DNA from: an uncultured Alphaproteobacteria bacterium
Lineage (GTDB): Bacteria > Pseudomonadota > Alphaproteobacteria > HIMB59
Reading direction: 5' to 3'
NCBI GenBank assembly: GCA_902527045.1
Contig: CABZNL010000002.1
Coordinates: forward strand, 1-64,000
Length of the DNA stretch: 64,000 bases
Translations under genes and position numbers: made by a program
Notes under the pieces: generated by a model
Told to the model about the DNA's origin: nothing
Database searches by the model: none
The model's input: only the letters and a program-made list of their open reading frames with translations
Shown: one piece after another, positions 13,677-25,100 of the stretch
Layout of the letters: each line of letters starts with the position of its first letter
Numbering within the stretch: the first letter of the stretch is position 1

Positions 13677-14438
13677 TTAGCTAGATTTAAACATTTCTTT
13701 GTAGACACGTTCTTCAATCTTATGATCATTATCAAATAATAATGGTATTTCCATACCTTCGGACATTTCTATTTCAACAGATATAACATCTTTAGCTTCA
13801 ATATGATCTGCATGAACTACTATTGGTCTTTTAGATGGGTTATTATTTATAATTTTAATTTTGGCATTGTCTTTTAGCAAGCCTCCCCGCCAGTGTCTTG
13901 GACTATAGGCACTTACAGCAGTTAGAGCTACTACATTACTACCAAGAGGAATGATAGGCCCAGAGGCAGAATAATTATATCCAGTACTTCCTGCTGCCGT
14001 TGACAATATCACTCCATCACAAACGAGTTCTTCAATTCTCACTTCATTATCTATTAGAATTTGAATTTTTGCCGCTTGGTATTTTTCTCTACGTATACTT
14101 ATTTCATTAATAGCAATTGCTTTAATTTCTTGACCAGTAGGATTTAGAGTTTTCATAACTAATGGTCTCAATTTTGTTAACTGAGCACTATTTAAACGCT
14201 CTTCTAATCCTTCAAGTCTGTAATCATTCATTAGAAATCCTACAGATCCAAAATTCATACCATAAATAGGTTTGTTCAGTTTCATATAATTATGGAGTGA
14301 TTTTAATATAAAACCATCTCCACCAAGGGCGACAATAAAATCTGCCTCTTCAGGTTCAAAATTTCCATATTTTTTAATAAGTTTTTCTTGTGCCTCAATA
14401 TTTTTTTCAAGAGGGAAAGAAACAAAACAGATTTTCAT
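13677..14438 (-). CDS. nadK: NAD kinase
   Basis: 253 aa; ALGGDGFILKSLH, YGMNFGSVGFLMN, ELVCDGVILSTAAGSTGYNYSASGPI. Confidence 0.95.
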   Translation of the reverse strand: MKICFVSFPLEKNIEAQEKLIKKYGNFEPEEADFIVALGGDGFILKSLHNYMKLNKPIYGMNFGSVGFLMNDYRLEGLEERLNSAQLTKLRPLVMKTLNPTGQEIKAIAINEISIRREKYQAAKIQILIDNEVRIEELVCDGVILSTAAGSTGYNYSASGPIIPLGSNVVALTAVSAYSPRHWRGGLLKDNAKIKIINNNPSKRPIVVHADHIEAKDVISVEIEMSEGMEIPLLFDNDHKIEERVYKEMFKSS

Positions 14439-14441
14439 GAA

Positions 14442-15437
14442 TTAACCACCAGTCTCATTCATATAACGATTAACATAACCTCCAAAATTATCTTTTTGAA
14501 TTTCGAAGTTATGTGCTTTTGGTTTAATTGACATTGCATACTCTATCTGAGCAATAATATCATTTTTTGTTTGATTTCTTAAAGCAAACTTTAAATCTAC
14601 AAAATCATTTTGACCTAAACACATATATAGCTTTCCAGTGCAAGTGAGCCTTACCCTATTACAAGTGTCACAAAAATTATGAGAAATAGCAGATATAATA
14701 CCAATTTTTGAGTTATGATTTGAGTACTCATAGTATCTGGATGGACCGTTAGTTCTATGCTTAGAAGAATTTAAATTTAACTTATTTACTAAATCTTCTT
14801 CAAATTTTTTCATTGATAAAAATTGATTAAATCGCTTCTCTCCAATGTCTCCAATGGGCATTATTTCTATTAACGAAATATCAAACTGATTTTTTTTACA
14901 CCAATCTAAAATACCAAAAATCTCTTTATCGTTAAAATTGTGAGTCAAAACAGTATTTATCTTTATTTTGATACCTTCTTGTTTAGCAACCTCTATTCCA
15001 TTCAAAACTTTATTTAGATCTCCCCATTTAGTTATTCTTTTAAAACTTTCTGGGTCTAAGCTATCAAGGGAAACATTTATTCTTTCAACACCATTTTTTT
15101 TTAAAATAGATGCATATTTAGATAAATTTGTACCATTCGTAGTTAAGGTATGTTCAGAAATTTTACCCTGAATTTTTAGATTATGTAAATGCTCTATGAT
15201 TGAAACAACATTTTTTCTGACTAGGGGCTCACCCCCTGTTAATCGAAATTTTTTAACACCTAACTCATTAAAAATGTCTGTAAGTTTAATGATCTCTTCG
15301 ATTGATAAGACTTCCTGTCTTGGTAGAAAAGTAACATCTTCAGCCATACAATATGTACATCTTAGGTCACACCTGTCAGTCACAGATATTCTTAAGTAAT
15401 CAATTTTTCTTTTAAAATTATCAGTCAGCATTTTCAA
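14442..15437 (-). CDS. moaA: GTP 3',8-cyclase MoaA (radical SAM)
   Basis: 331 aa; DRCDLRCTYCMAE, RLTGGEPLVR, HNFCDTCNRVRLTCTGKLYMCLG, C-terminal GG. Confidence 0.96.
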   Translation of the reverse strand: MKMLTDNFKRKIDYLRISVTDRCDLRCTYCMAEDVTFLPRQEVLSIEEIIKLTDIFNELGVKKFRLTGGEPLVRKNVVSIIEHLHNLKIQGKISEHTLTTNGTNLSKYASILKKNGVERINVSLDSLDPESFKRITKWGDLNKVLNGIEVAKQEGIKIKINTVLTHNFNDKEIFGILDWCKKNQFDISLIEIMPIGDIGEKRFNQFLSMKKFEEDLVNKLNLNSSKHRTNGPSRYYEYSNHNSKIGIISAISHNFCDTCNRVRLTCTGKLYMCLGQNDFVDLKFALRNQTKNDIIAQIEYAMSIKPKAHNFEIQKDNFGGYVNRYMNETGG

Positions 15438-15612
15438 ATATTTTCAAATCTATGATATTTAAATCTATAACTTTTTTTCCAACGTTCTCAAAGTTAATAG
15501 TGATTTTACTATTTATACAAGATTGAACTTGTCCCAGACCCCAATCGGGCTGAGATGGGCACTCCACAATTGTGCCCGGTATAAAATCGCTATAATTAAA
15601 GTTATTTTCCAT
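15421..15612 (-). CDS. DUF3553-like small protein
   Basis: 63 aa; PGTIVECPSQPDWGLGQVQSCINSKITINFENVGKKVI. Confidence 0.7.
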   Translation of the reverse strand: MENNFNYSDFIPGTIVECPSQPDWGLGQVQSCINSKITINFENVGKKVIDLNIIDLKIFENAD

Positions 15613-15620
15613 TATTACTC

Positions 15621-15655
15621 TTGTTTAGTACAAACAAATATTTACTATTTATAAT
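15621..15655 (+). promoter_or_regulatory. recA promoter region: dyad TTGTTT-AGTAC-AAACAA and -10 TATAAT
   Basis: 17-bp dyad at 15621-15637; TATAAT 15650-15655; recA ATG at 15664. Confidence 0.45.
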
Positions 15656-15663
15656 AGAATCAA

Positions 15664-16725
15664 ATGGATAAAAAAGAAAATTTAAACAAACTTAAATCAG
15701 TTATTAGTAATATTGAAAAATCATATGGTAAAGGTTCCATAATGATGCTTGGTAAAAAAGATATCGATACAAATATTGATGTTTATTCAACTGGTTCGCT
15801 TGGACTAGATATCGCGTTAGGAATAGGTGGGTTACCAAAAGGAAGAGTCGTAGAAGTGTACGGTCCTGAAAGTTCAGGTAAAACAACTCTTACTCTTCAC
15901 ATCATTGCAGAGGCTCAAAAAATGGGAGGAACTTGTGCATTTATTGATGCCGAACATGCTTTAGATCCTGGATATGCAAAAAAACTCGGTGTAAACATAG
16001 ACGAATTATTGATTTCTCAACCTGACACGGGGGAACAGGCTTTGGAAATTTCTGATACCCTTGTTAAGTCAGAGGGTATTGATTTATTGGTTATAGACTC
16101 AGTAGCAGCATTAGTACCAAGAGCTGAACTAGAAGGTGAAATGGGAGACTCTTTACCTGGACTTCAAGCAAGGCTCATGAGTCAGGCACTCAGAAAACTA
16201 ACTAGCTCTATTTCCAAGACAAATACGATGGTTGTATTTATAAACCAACTTAGAATGAAAATTGGTGTTATGTTTGGAAGTCCTGAAGTTACCACAGGTG
16301 GTAATGCTTTAAAGTTTTACTCCTCTGTAAGATTAGATATTCGAAGAATTGGTGCAATAAAAGATAAAGATAATATTATTGGTAACCAAACAAGAGTCAA
16401 AGTTGTCAAAAATAAAATGGCCCCTCCATTTAAAATGGTCGAGTTTGATATTATGTATGGTGAGGGTATTTCTAAAATTGGAGAAATTATTGATTTAGGC
16501 GTCCAAGCTGACATTATTGATAAGTCTGGTGCATGGTATTCATACAAGGATGAGAAAATAGGCCAGGGTAGAGAAAACACAAAGCAGTTTTTAAAAGATA
16601 ATCCTGAAATGCTAAATGAGATTGAGAGTAGAATTAGATCTAATTCAGACACGGTGGAAGAGTTAATGATCGATCCACCTCCTCCTACGACAGAGGAAAT
16701 AATCGAAAAAAGCTCAAAAGAATAA
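15664..16725 (+). CDS. recA: Recombinase RecA
   Basis: 353 aa; [48 protein letters not shown]. Confidence 0.98.
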   Translation: MDKKENLNKLKSVISNIEKSYGKGSIMMLGKKDIDTNIDVYSTGSLGLDIALGIGGLPKGRVVEVYGPESSGKTTLTLHIIAEAQKMGGTCAFIDAEHALDPGYAKKLGVNIDELLISQPDTGEQALEISDTLVKSEGIDLLVIDSVAALVPRAELEGEMGDSLPGLQARLMSQALRKLTSSISKTNTMVVFINQLRMKIGVMFGSPEVTTGGNALKFYSSVRLDIRRIGAIKDKDNIIGNQTRVKVVKNKMAPPFKMVEFDIMYGEGISKIGEIIDLGVQADIIDKSGAWYSYKDEKIGQGRENTKQFLKDNPEMLNEIESRIRSNSDTVEELMIDPPPPTTEEIIEKSSKE

Positions 16726-16763
16726 TATTAAATTTCAGTTAAATTAATCTATATTCCTTGAAT

Positions 16764-19427
16764 ATGAACTCTAATCATGTCCGTAATGCATTCATTGATT
16801 ATTTTAAGAACAATGATCATAAACACGTAAAATCTGGATCTTTAGTCCCAGAAAATGACCCTTCATTAATGTTTGCAAACTCTGGAATGGTTCAATTTAA
16901 AAATGTTTTCACTGGTATGGAGGAAAAAGATTTCAAAAGAGCTACTACTTCACAAAAATGTGTTAGAGCAGGTGGTAAACATAACGATCTTGAAAACGTT
17001 GGATTTACAACAAGGCACCACACTTTTTTTGAGATGTTGGGAAATTTCTCTTTTGGCGACTATTTTAAAGAAGAAGCCATTTTATATGCATGGAATCTAA
17101 TTACGAAAGAATTCAAAATTAATGAAAATAAATTATTGGTTACTATATATCATGATGATGAAGTCGCTGAAAAATTTTGGAAAAAGATTGGTAATTTACC
17201 TGACAATAGAATAATCAAAATTTCAAGTTCTGACAATTTTTGGTCAATGGGAGATACGGGACCTTGCGGACCATGCTCAGAAATATTTTATGATCATGGC
17301 GATAAGTATTTTGGTGGCCCTCCTGGTTCAGTAGATGAGGATGGAGATCGTTTTATTGAAATATGGAATTTAGTTTTTATGCAATATGAGCAGGTTGACA
17401 AAAAAACTAGATTAGATTTACCTAAACCATGTGTGGACACCGGAATGGGATTAGAGAGAATAACTGCTTTATTGAATGGTAGTAATGATAATTATACGTC
17501 AGATCTATTTACAAATATAATTGATATTACTCAAGAATGTATTCAAAAAAAAATAACTGAAGAGAACAAATCTAGTTTTAGAGTTATAGCAGATCATTTA
17601 AGGGCATCATCTTTCTTAATAGCTGATGGGGTTTTACCTTCAAACGAAGGCAGAGGTTATGTTTTAAGAAGAATATTAAGAAGAGGCATAAGACATGCTT
17701 ACTCATTAGGTTCTAAGGATGCATTATTTCATGAAATTTTTGAAGAATTGAAAAATTTAATGGGAGATTTTTATCAAGAACTCAATACAGGTGCTGATGC
17801 TATAAAGGAAACTTTGTACTCTGAGGAAATAAAATTTAGAGAAACTTTAAGTAAGGGTTTGGAGATACTTGGACAAGAATTACCTAAGATTAAAAATAAT
17901 AAACTAGATGGCAAAATAGCATTTAAATTATACGACACCTTTGGATTTCCTCTAGATTTAACACAAGATTATTTAAGATCAAAAAATATTAGCGTAGATG
18001 TTGAGTCATTTGATGCTGCAATGAAGCTTCAAAAAGAGGAAGCTAGATCCTCATGGAAGGGTAGTGGAGATGGAGATACCCAAAAATTATGGTTTGATTT
18101 AGCTAAAAAAATAAAACCAACAACTTTCAATGGCTATAAAGAGACATCTACTTTAGCAAATATATCAGCGTTAGTTTTAGACTCTGAGGAAGTTCAAAAT
18201 TTAAGTGATAATCTTGAACAATCTGCAATTATAACTGATAAATCATGTTTTTATGCTGAGTCTGGTGGACAAGTTGGAGACAAAGGCACTATTACTTCAG
18301 ATACTGCTGAATTCAAAGTAACAGACACAAGAAAAACTCCTCAAGGTATATTTATTCATTTTGGTAATGTGACCTCAGGAAGTTTAAAAATAGGTCAAGA
18401 GGTCAAACTTAAAATTGATACTAGTTTAAGAGATCTCATAAAAAAAAATCACTCAGCCACACATTTGCTTCACGCTGCGTTAAGAAATAATTTGGGAACA
18501 CATGTAGCACAGCGTGGATCTTTAGTTAATGAGGATAAATTACGTTTTGACTTTAGTCATAATAAACAAATATCAACAGAACAATTAGAAATTATTCAAA
18601 AAGAAGTAATGAGCATAATTTCTAACTCTTGTGAAACACAAATTGATATTAAATCTCAAGATGAGGCCATCAAACAAGGTGCTATGGCTTTATTTGGTGA
18701 AAAATATGGTGATGAAGTCAGAGTTGTTACTCTTGGAGAAAATAATAATAAACCCTATTCAATTGAATTATGTGGGGGAACACATGTAACAAATGTTCAA
18801 AATATAAAAAAGTTTCATATTATTAGTGAAGAGTCCGTCTCTTCAGGAGTGAGAAGAATAGAAGCTTGTACTGGATATAAGGTTGAAGAATTTATTAACA
18901 ATAAATTAAAAGAGAGCAAATTGCTTGAAAAAAAACTTGATGATAAAATTAAAAATTTAATATCACAAATAAAAAAATTAGATGGAAAGATTAATTTTAG
19001 TGAAGACAATAAAAATATTTTTATTAAGAAATTAGAATACTATTTAGAAAGTTTAAAGAATAAGTCTATCCTTTCTAATAATGATAATAATAAAATTAAT
19101 GAAATAAATATTAATGGGATTAATTTTGTTTCCCAAATAATTAACAACTTACCCCCCAAAGAACTAAGATCAATTTTTGACAAATTTAAATTAGAAAAAT
19201 CTAAATCAATTTTAGCTTGCATCACAATCAATGATGATAAAGTCTCAATTATTGTTGGATTAACTAACGACTTAATCGATCTTTATGATGCAAGAACGTT
19301 AATAAAAAGTACCTTTGATATACTTGGTTCAAAAGGAGGTGGAGGGAGAATTGACTTCGCACAAGCTGGAGGTAACAAAAAAGATCAAGTTAATCAAGCT
19401 TTTTTAAGTATTAAAAACCAAATTTAA
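16764..19427 (+). CDS. alaS: Alanyl-tRNA synthetase
   Basis: ORF from 16758 (TTG); ATG at 16764 preferred. [54 protein letters not shown]. Confidence 0.97.
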   Translation: MNSNHVRNAFIDYFKNNDHKHVKSGSLVPENDPSLMFANSGMVQFKNVFTGMEEKDFKRATTSQKCVRAGGKHNDLENVGFTTRHHTFFEMLGNFSFGDYFKEEAILYAWNLITKEFKINENKLLVTIYHDDEVAEKFWKKIGNLPDNRIIKISSSDNFWSMGDTGPCGPCSEIFYDHGDKYFGGPPGSVDEDGDRFIEIWNLVFMQYEQVDKKTRLDLPKPCVDTGMGLERITALLNGSNDNYTSDLFTNIIDITQECIQKKITEENKSSFRVIADHLRASSFLIADGVLPSNEGRGYVLRRILRRGIRHAYSLGSKDALFHEIFEELKNLMGDFYQELNTGADAIKETLYSEEIKFRETLSKGLEILGQELPKIKNNKLDGKIAFKLYDTFGFPLDLTQDYLRSKNISVDVESFDAAMKLQKEEARSSWKGSGDGDTQKLWFDLAKKIKPTTFNGYKETSTLANISALVLDSEEVQNLSDNLEQSAIITDKSCFYAESGGQVGDKGTITSDTAEFKVTDTRKTPQGIFIHFGNVTSGSLKIGQEVKLKIDTSLRDLIKKNHSATHLLHAALRNNLGTHVAQRGSLVNEDKLRFDFSHNKQISTEQLEIIQKEVMSIISNSCETQIDIKSQDEAIKQGAMALFGEKYGDEVRVVTLGENNNKPYSIELCGGTHVTNVQNIKKFHIISEESVSSGVRRIEACTGYKVEEFINNKLKESKLLEKKLDDKIKNLISQIKKLDGKINFSEDNKNIFIKKLEYYLESLKNKSILSNNDNNKINEININGINFVSQIINNLPPKELRSIFDKFKLEKSKSILACITINDDKVSIIVGLTNDLIDLYDARTLIKSTFDILGSKGGGGRIDFAQAGGNKKDQVNQAFLSIKNQI

Positions 19428-20635
19428 TTCAATTTAGTTTGAAGATTTTTATCAAGACAACTCAAAAAATCCTCAGTATTCATCCATGGAGAATTTTTAT
19501 CTACAAGCATTGCTAAGTCTTTAGTCATCTGACCAGACTCTACTGTCTCGATGCAGGTTTGTTCGAGTGATTTAGAAAATTTAATAAGCTCCTCATTGCC
19601 ATCAAATTCACCCCTAAAGTTTAACCCCTTTGTCCAAGCATAAATAGATGCTATTGGATTTGTTGAAGTTTTCTCTCCTTTCTGATGAAGTCTATAGTGT
19701 CTAGTTACTGTTCCATGGGCAGCTTCAGCTTCAATAGTTTTACCATCGGGTGTCATTAATACACTAGACATCATGCCTAGAGAACCAAACCCTTGTGCGA
19801 CAGCATCTGATTGAACATCCCCATCATAATTTTTACATGCCCAAACAAACTTTCCAGACCATTTCATTGAAGACGCAACTAAATCATCAATAAGACGATG
19901 CTCGTAGACAATCTTGTTATTTTTAAAATCAGATGCAAATTCATTTTGAAAAATTTCGTAAAAAATCTCTTTAAATCTTCCATCATATTTTTTTAAAATT
20001 GTATCTTTTGTGGATAAATAAACAGGCCATTTTAATTTGAGCCCATAATTAAAACAAGCTCTTGCAAATCCTCTTATCGACTCATCTAAATTATACATAG
20101 AGAGTGCTACGCCTTGATTTAAAAATTGAAAAACTTCTTTTTCTTCTATCTCTCCATCATCATCCACAAACTTCATATAAAGTTTACCTGGTTTGTCTAT
20201 TTTTATTTCTGTAGCCTTATATTGATCGCCAAAGGCATGTCTCCCTACAACTATAGGATAGTCCCAGGTTCTTACAATTCTAGGAATATTCTTACAGATA
20301 ATAGGCTGTCGAAAAACAGTACCATCTAAAATATTTCTTATTGTTCCATTTGGCGAGCGCCACATTTTTTTTAGATTAAATTCTGATACCCTATTATCAT
20401 CTGGAGTTATGGTTGCACATTTTATACCAACACTGTGCTTTTTTATTGCTTTCGCTGCTTCAACTGTGATTTCGTCATTTGTTTCATCTCTATTTTGAAC
20501 TGATAAATCATAATATTTCAGGTCAATATCTAGATAAGGAAGTATGAGTTTCCGTTTAATAAAATCCCATATTATTCTTGTCATTTCATCGCCGTCTAGT
20601 TCGACAACTGGATTTTTTACTGGAATTTTTGCCAT
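19424..20635 (-). CDS. icd: NADP-dependent isocitrate dehydrogenase
   Basis: 403 aa; [57 protein letters not shown]. Confidence 0.97.
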   Translation of the reverse strand: MAKIPVKNPVVELDGDEMTRIIWDFIKRKLILPYLDIDLKYYDLSVQNRDETNDEITVEAAKAIKKHSVGIKCATITPDDNRVSEFNLKKMWRSPNGTIRNILDGTVFRQPIICKNIPRIVRTWDYPIVVGRHAFGDQYKATEIKIDKPGKLYMKFVDDDGEIEEKEVFQFLNQGVALSMYNLDESIRGFARACFNYGLKLKWPVYLSTKDTILKKYDGRFKEIFYEIFQNEFASDFKNNKIVYEHRLIDDLVASSMKWSGKFVWACKNYDGDVQSDAVAQGFGSLGMMSSVLMTPDGKTIEAEAAHGTVTRHYRLHQKGEKTSTNPIASIYAWTKGLNFRGEFDGNEELIKFSKSLEQTCIETVESGQMTKDLAMLVDKNSPWMNTEDFLSCLDKNLQTKLN

Positions 20636-20691
20636 TTATATAGAGATATTGATTGTATAACAGATTAAATTAATAAAAAAAATCTATTTTA

Positions 20692-20720
20692 TTGATCAAA
20701 TTATGCAATTCAGATATTAA
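20692..20720 (+). promoter_or_regulatory. Candidate psd promoter TTGATC-17-TATTAA
   Basis: Hexamers with 17-nt spacing; -10 ends 9 nt before the psd ATG. Confidence 0.4.
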
Positions 20721-20729
20721 TTCCATCTT

Positions 20730-21392
20730 ATGTATTTCAGGTTTCACAAAGAGATTTCAGCAGCACTTATCATACTGTTTTTGTTAGTAATTTTTTTTTA
20801 TTTTATTTATAAACCTCTATTTTTAATTTTCTTAATATTATTAATTTTTACTTTCTATTTTTTTAGAGACCCTGAAAGGGTTATTCCCTTAGGCGAAGAT
20901 ATCTTGGTGAGCCCTGCCGATGGCTTAATCACAAATATAACTGAATTCAAAGAAGGAAAAAAAAATTATACCAAAGTTTCAATCTTTCTTAGTGTTTTCA
21001 ATGTGCACATACAAAGATTACCAGTCTCAGGAGAAATTACAAAAATAGATTATATTGAAGGTAAATTTATTAATGCAACACTTGATAAAGCTAGCGAAGA
21101 TAATGAAAGATTAAGACTAACACTTAAGTCAGGTTCTAATAATATATATGTCACACAAATAGCTGGCTTAATAGCTAGAAGAATAATCTGTTATCTAAAA
21201 GTAAATGAGAGAGTAAATCAAGGTGATAGATATGGGATTATTAAATTTGGAAGTAGGGTAGATATTGAATTTCCAAATTCCTATAACTTAATGGTTAATG
21301 TAGGACAACAATGTATTGGTGGTGAAACTATTATTGCTAGGGAACTTAAAAATAATAAAAATATTCAATCTAGAGAATATAAAAAGATCTAG
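20730..21392 (+). CDS. psd: Phosphatidylserine decarboxylase
   Basis: 220 aa; FFRDPERVIP, SPADGLIT, FLSVFNVHIQRLPVSGEI, KFGSRVDIEFP. The usual LGST cleavage motif appears as FGSR, as in short alphaproteobacterial Psd. Confidence 0.93.
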   Translation: MYFRFHKEISAALIILFLLVIFFYFIYKPLFLIFLILLIFTFYFFRDPERVIPLGEDILVSPADGLITNITEFKEGKKNYTKVSIFLSVFNVHIQRLPVSGEITKIDYIEGKFINATLDKASEDNERLRLTLKSGSNNIYVTQIAGLIARRIICYLKVNERVNQGDRYGIIKFGSRVDIEFPNSYNLMVNVGQQCIGGETIIARELKNNKNIQSREYKKI

Positions 21393-21400
21393 TTACTTAG

Positions 21401-22123
21401 ATGGCCGAACATCCGCTTACTAAATTTATACCTAATTTAATTACATTGATGTCACTCATTGCAGGTATTTCATCAATAAAGTTTTCAATTCAAACTAATT
21501 GGAAACTTGCAGTCTTAATGATAATGCTAGCTGCCTTTTTTGATTTTTTTGATGGATGGATGGCTAGAAAATTAAAAAAATCCTCTCAGTTTGGAGCTGA
21601 GTTGGATTCTTTATCAGATTTCATAAGCTTTGGATTAGCTCCATCCTTATTAATAAATTTATGTTTTACTCATGAGTTAGGCAGAATTGGCTGGGTTATA
21701 AGTTTATTTTATATAGTTTGCGCAGCATTAAGGTTAGCTCGTTTCAATATCGAAAATATGAAAGAGCAAAGTAAAGTATTTTATGGGATACCCTCTCCAG
21801 CTGCTGCAGGGATAATAATGATACCTTTGTACTTAAATTTTATCGACCAAGTAAAATTTACAATCAACTATCCTTTAATTTGTGCCATATTAACAACTTT
21901 TGCTGGGGTCATGATGATTAGCAGAGTTCCTACACCTTCTATTAAAAATTTAAAAGTTAAAACACTATATTTTAGACTTATGATTATTTGTGTTGTTATA
22001 GTTTTAATATTTTTAATCAGTTATTTTTGGCAAACAACACTTTTGGTCGCCATTGCATATTTACTAATTTCCTTATTAAGCTTACTTACTTACTTTTTTA
22101 CTTTTTTTAGAAGATCTACCTAA
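21401..22123 (+). CDS. pssA: CDP-diacylglycerol--serine O-phosphatidyltransferase
   Basis: 240 aa; CDP-alcohol phosphatidyltransferase motif DFFDGWMARKLKKSSQFGAELDSLSD. Confidence 0.94.
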   Translation: MAEHPLTKFIPNLITLMSLIAGISSIKFSIQTNWKLAVLMIMLAAFFDFFDGWMARKLKKSSQFGAELDSLSDFISFGLAPSLLINLCFTHELGRIGWVISLFYIVCAALRLARFNIENMKEQSKVFYGIPSPAAAGIIMIPLYLNFIDQVKFTINYPLICAILTTFAGVMMISRVPTPSIKNLKVKTLYFRLMIICVVIVLIFLISYFWQTTLLVAIAYLLISLLSLLTYFFTFFRRST

Positions 22124-25100
22124 ATACTTAGATTTAAGCATTAATGCTGACGGTGTTACAAGTAAAGTTAAAAGAGTTGAAAAAAGAAGACCAAAAACAA
22201 TTGCTCTTGATAAATCTACCCACCATTGAGTATCAGGAGAGTTATAGCTATATTCTAAATTTACAAAATCAATATTGAGTTTTAAAGCCATAGGGAGTAA
22301 GCCAAGAACAGTTGTAGTTGTTGTTAATAAAACTGGTCTTAATCTTTGTGCCCCAGTCATTAAAACGGCATCCTTAGCATCTTTTGTTTTTTTCATTAGA
22401 CGATCAAATGTATCTATTAGAACAATGTTATTATTAACGACAATTCCCGCTAAAGAGATAACACCAATACCACTCATAACAATTCCAAATGGTTGTTTTG
22501 TAATCAACAAACCTAAAACAACACCAACTGTAGACATTATTACAGCAAATAATATTAAAAGGGTGCTACTGAAACTATTAAATTGAGTCAAAAGTATTAA
22601 ACCCATTAGAAATACTGCAATGAGAAATGCTTTTTGAAGAAACTCACTTGACTTTTTTTGACTTTCGTCCTCTCCCTTAAATTCTATCTTTACTCTCGGG
22701 TCAATATTTGCCGAATTAAATTCGGGTATCTCCAATCCAAAGCTATTTGGAATATCAAATTTTTCTATGCCCAGCCAATGTTTAATCAATCTTACGTATG
22801 CATCTGTTTGGTAAAATCTAGTAACATCTGATTTAATTGACTCAATTCTGTTTTGTTCAACTCGAGTTAAATTACCTGTCTCTTGATTAGTCTCAATTTT
22901 AGTAAAATTTGAAATTGGTACATAGCCTGATGACGTTGGTATCTTTATATTGTCTAATTGATCAATAGTTCTCTGTTCTTTTGGCAATCGAAGATATATT
23001 GGTATAGATTCATCACTATCATCGGGTCTAAATTCGCTTAACTTAAGCCCACTTGTAAGAAGCTTTATTGTATTACCTATTATAGATATACTCGCTCCAT
23101 ATTTTGCAGCTTCTTCTCTATTAACATAAAGTTCATACTCAATACTAGGAGAAGGTAAAGATGTCTCAAGATCTTTTAGTCCAGAAATACCAGATAAATA
23201 TTTTTCAATTTTTTTTAGTTCTTTTAAAGTAATTTTAGGATCCAAAGAGGTTAAATTAATTTCAATTGGTTTTCCACTTGGAGGACCAGCTCTTTCAGTT
23301 CTTGTCTCAACTTTTATTCCAGCAATAGAAGATGTTTCCTTTCTTATCTCAGAAATTATAGTTTCTGCTTTTCTTCTTTTATCCCAATCTTTAAATTCAA
23401 TATCAATAAAACCAATTATATCAGGTGAGCTTTCTTGTCTATTCTCAACATTTCCTGAGGTGGTATAAATTGAGTCAAATTCATTATTTGTTTTTTGTAA
23501 TTTTAGTACTTGCTGTTCTACTTTAGCCACAAGGCGATCTTTTTCTAAAACGGAAAGATTTCCAGTAGCATATATGATTACTTTTGTATTTTCTGCTTCA
23601 ACTGATGGGAAAAATATAACCCCTTTCCCAAATTTTCCGTAAGCACTGTATATTCCTACTAATAATCCCAAAGACAGTATGATTATTTTTACTGGATTGT
23701 TTATACAAATTCTTAAAATAAAAAGATAAATTCTCGTAAAAAAACCTACTGTACTCAAATCAGTTAAATCTTCATCATCATCAGCATTAATTCGAGGAAT
23801 TATCATTTTTTGAAAAAAACCTTTGTTTTTGATATACCTAAAAAAGAAAAATAAAATTGCACCTAAACCAAGTGAAGTTAAAGTTTTTATTCCAATGTTT
23901 AGGTAGTTATCGAATTCAAATAGTGATAAAAAATTATATGCAATAAAATTTATAACTCCAAATAAGATTAAAGGAATTATAAAAAAGAAAAAAAGGTTTT
24001 TTATTTTATAAGCTTGAGTTCCAATAATAGGAATAACAATTAAAGCCATTGCTAAACTTGATCCCAAAACAGATATTACTGTGATAGGAATATATTTCAT
24101 AAATCCACCTGTTGTTCCTGGCCAAAATAATAATGGTATAAAAGCTGCTATAGTTGTGAAAGTTGAAGCCATTATAGGTAATGACATTCTAGATGCTGCT
24201 TTAATGTATGAGTCAGCTAGTCCCATTCCTTCTTGGATTTTTCTCTGAGCGTATTCCACAACAACCACAGCTCCGTCTACTAGCAATCCTACAGAAAGTA
24301 TTAATCCAAACAAAACGACCATATTTATTGTGAAACCAAGAGAATAAAGAATTAATATTGATGACAAAAACGATCCTGGAACAGCTAAACCTACAAGTAA
24401 ACTAGATCTTATTCCAAGAAAAATAATGACAACACTCATTACGAGTATAACAGAAAAAATTACATTATTTTGAAGGTCACTTAACATATTTTTTATACTT
24501 ACTGACTCATCACCTGAAAAAGTAATATTAACTTTTGAAGGTAATATTTTTTGCTCTTCATTTATTAACTCTTTTACTTGGTCAACAGTATCAATGATAT
24601 TTGCCCCAATTCTTTTAGAGATTTCTAAAGTAAATGCCGACTCGTTATTTAGACGAGCAAATTTTTCAGGATCTTTGAAAGTTCTTTTTAGTTGAGCTAT
24701 ATCCTTAAATTTAATTGTTTTTTTATCGTTAACCTTAATAGGTGTGTTAAAAACATCATTGAGGCTTTCATAAAGACCAGGAATTTTAATTACAAATCTT
24801 CCATCTCCAGTGTCAAGATTACCTGCTGAAACTATTTGGTTATTAGATCGAACAAAATTTAAAATTTCATTTAAATTTAAACCATAAGCTTCTATTTTAT
24901 TTTGATCAATTACGATGTCTAATTGTTCTTCTCTTTCTCCACCAATATTAACCTCTAAAACATTTGGCAAAGATTGAATCTTATCTTTAAGGTCATTAGA
25001 TATTTTTTTTAGTAAAAACTCAGAGATATCACCACTAATAGAAACAACTAATATTGGAAATAGGCTTATATTTACCTCACTAACCTTAGGTTCATCAGCA

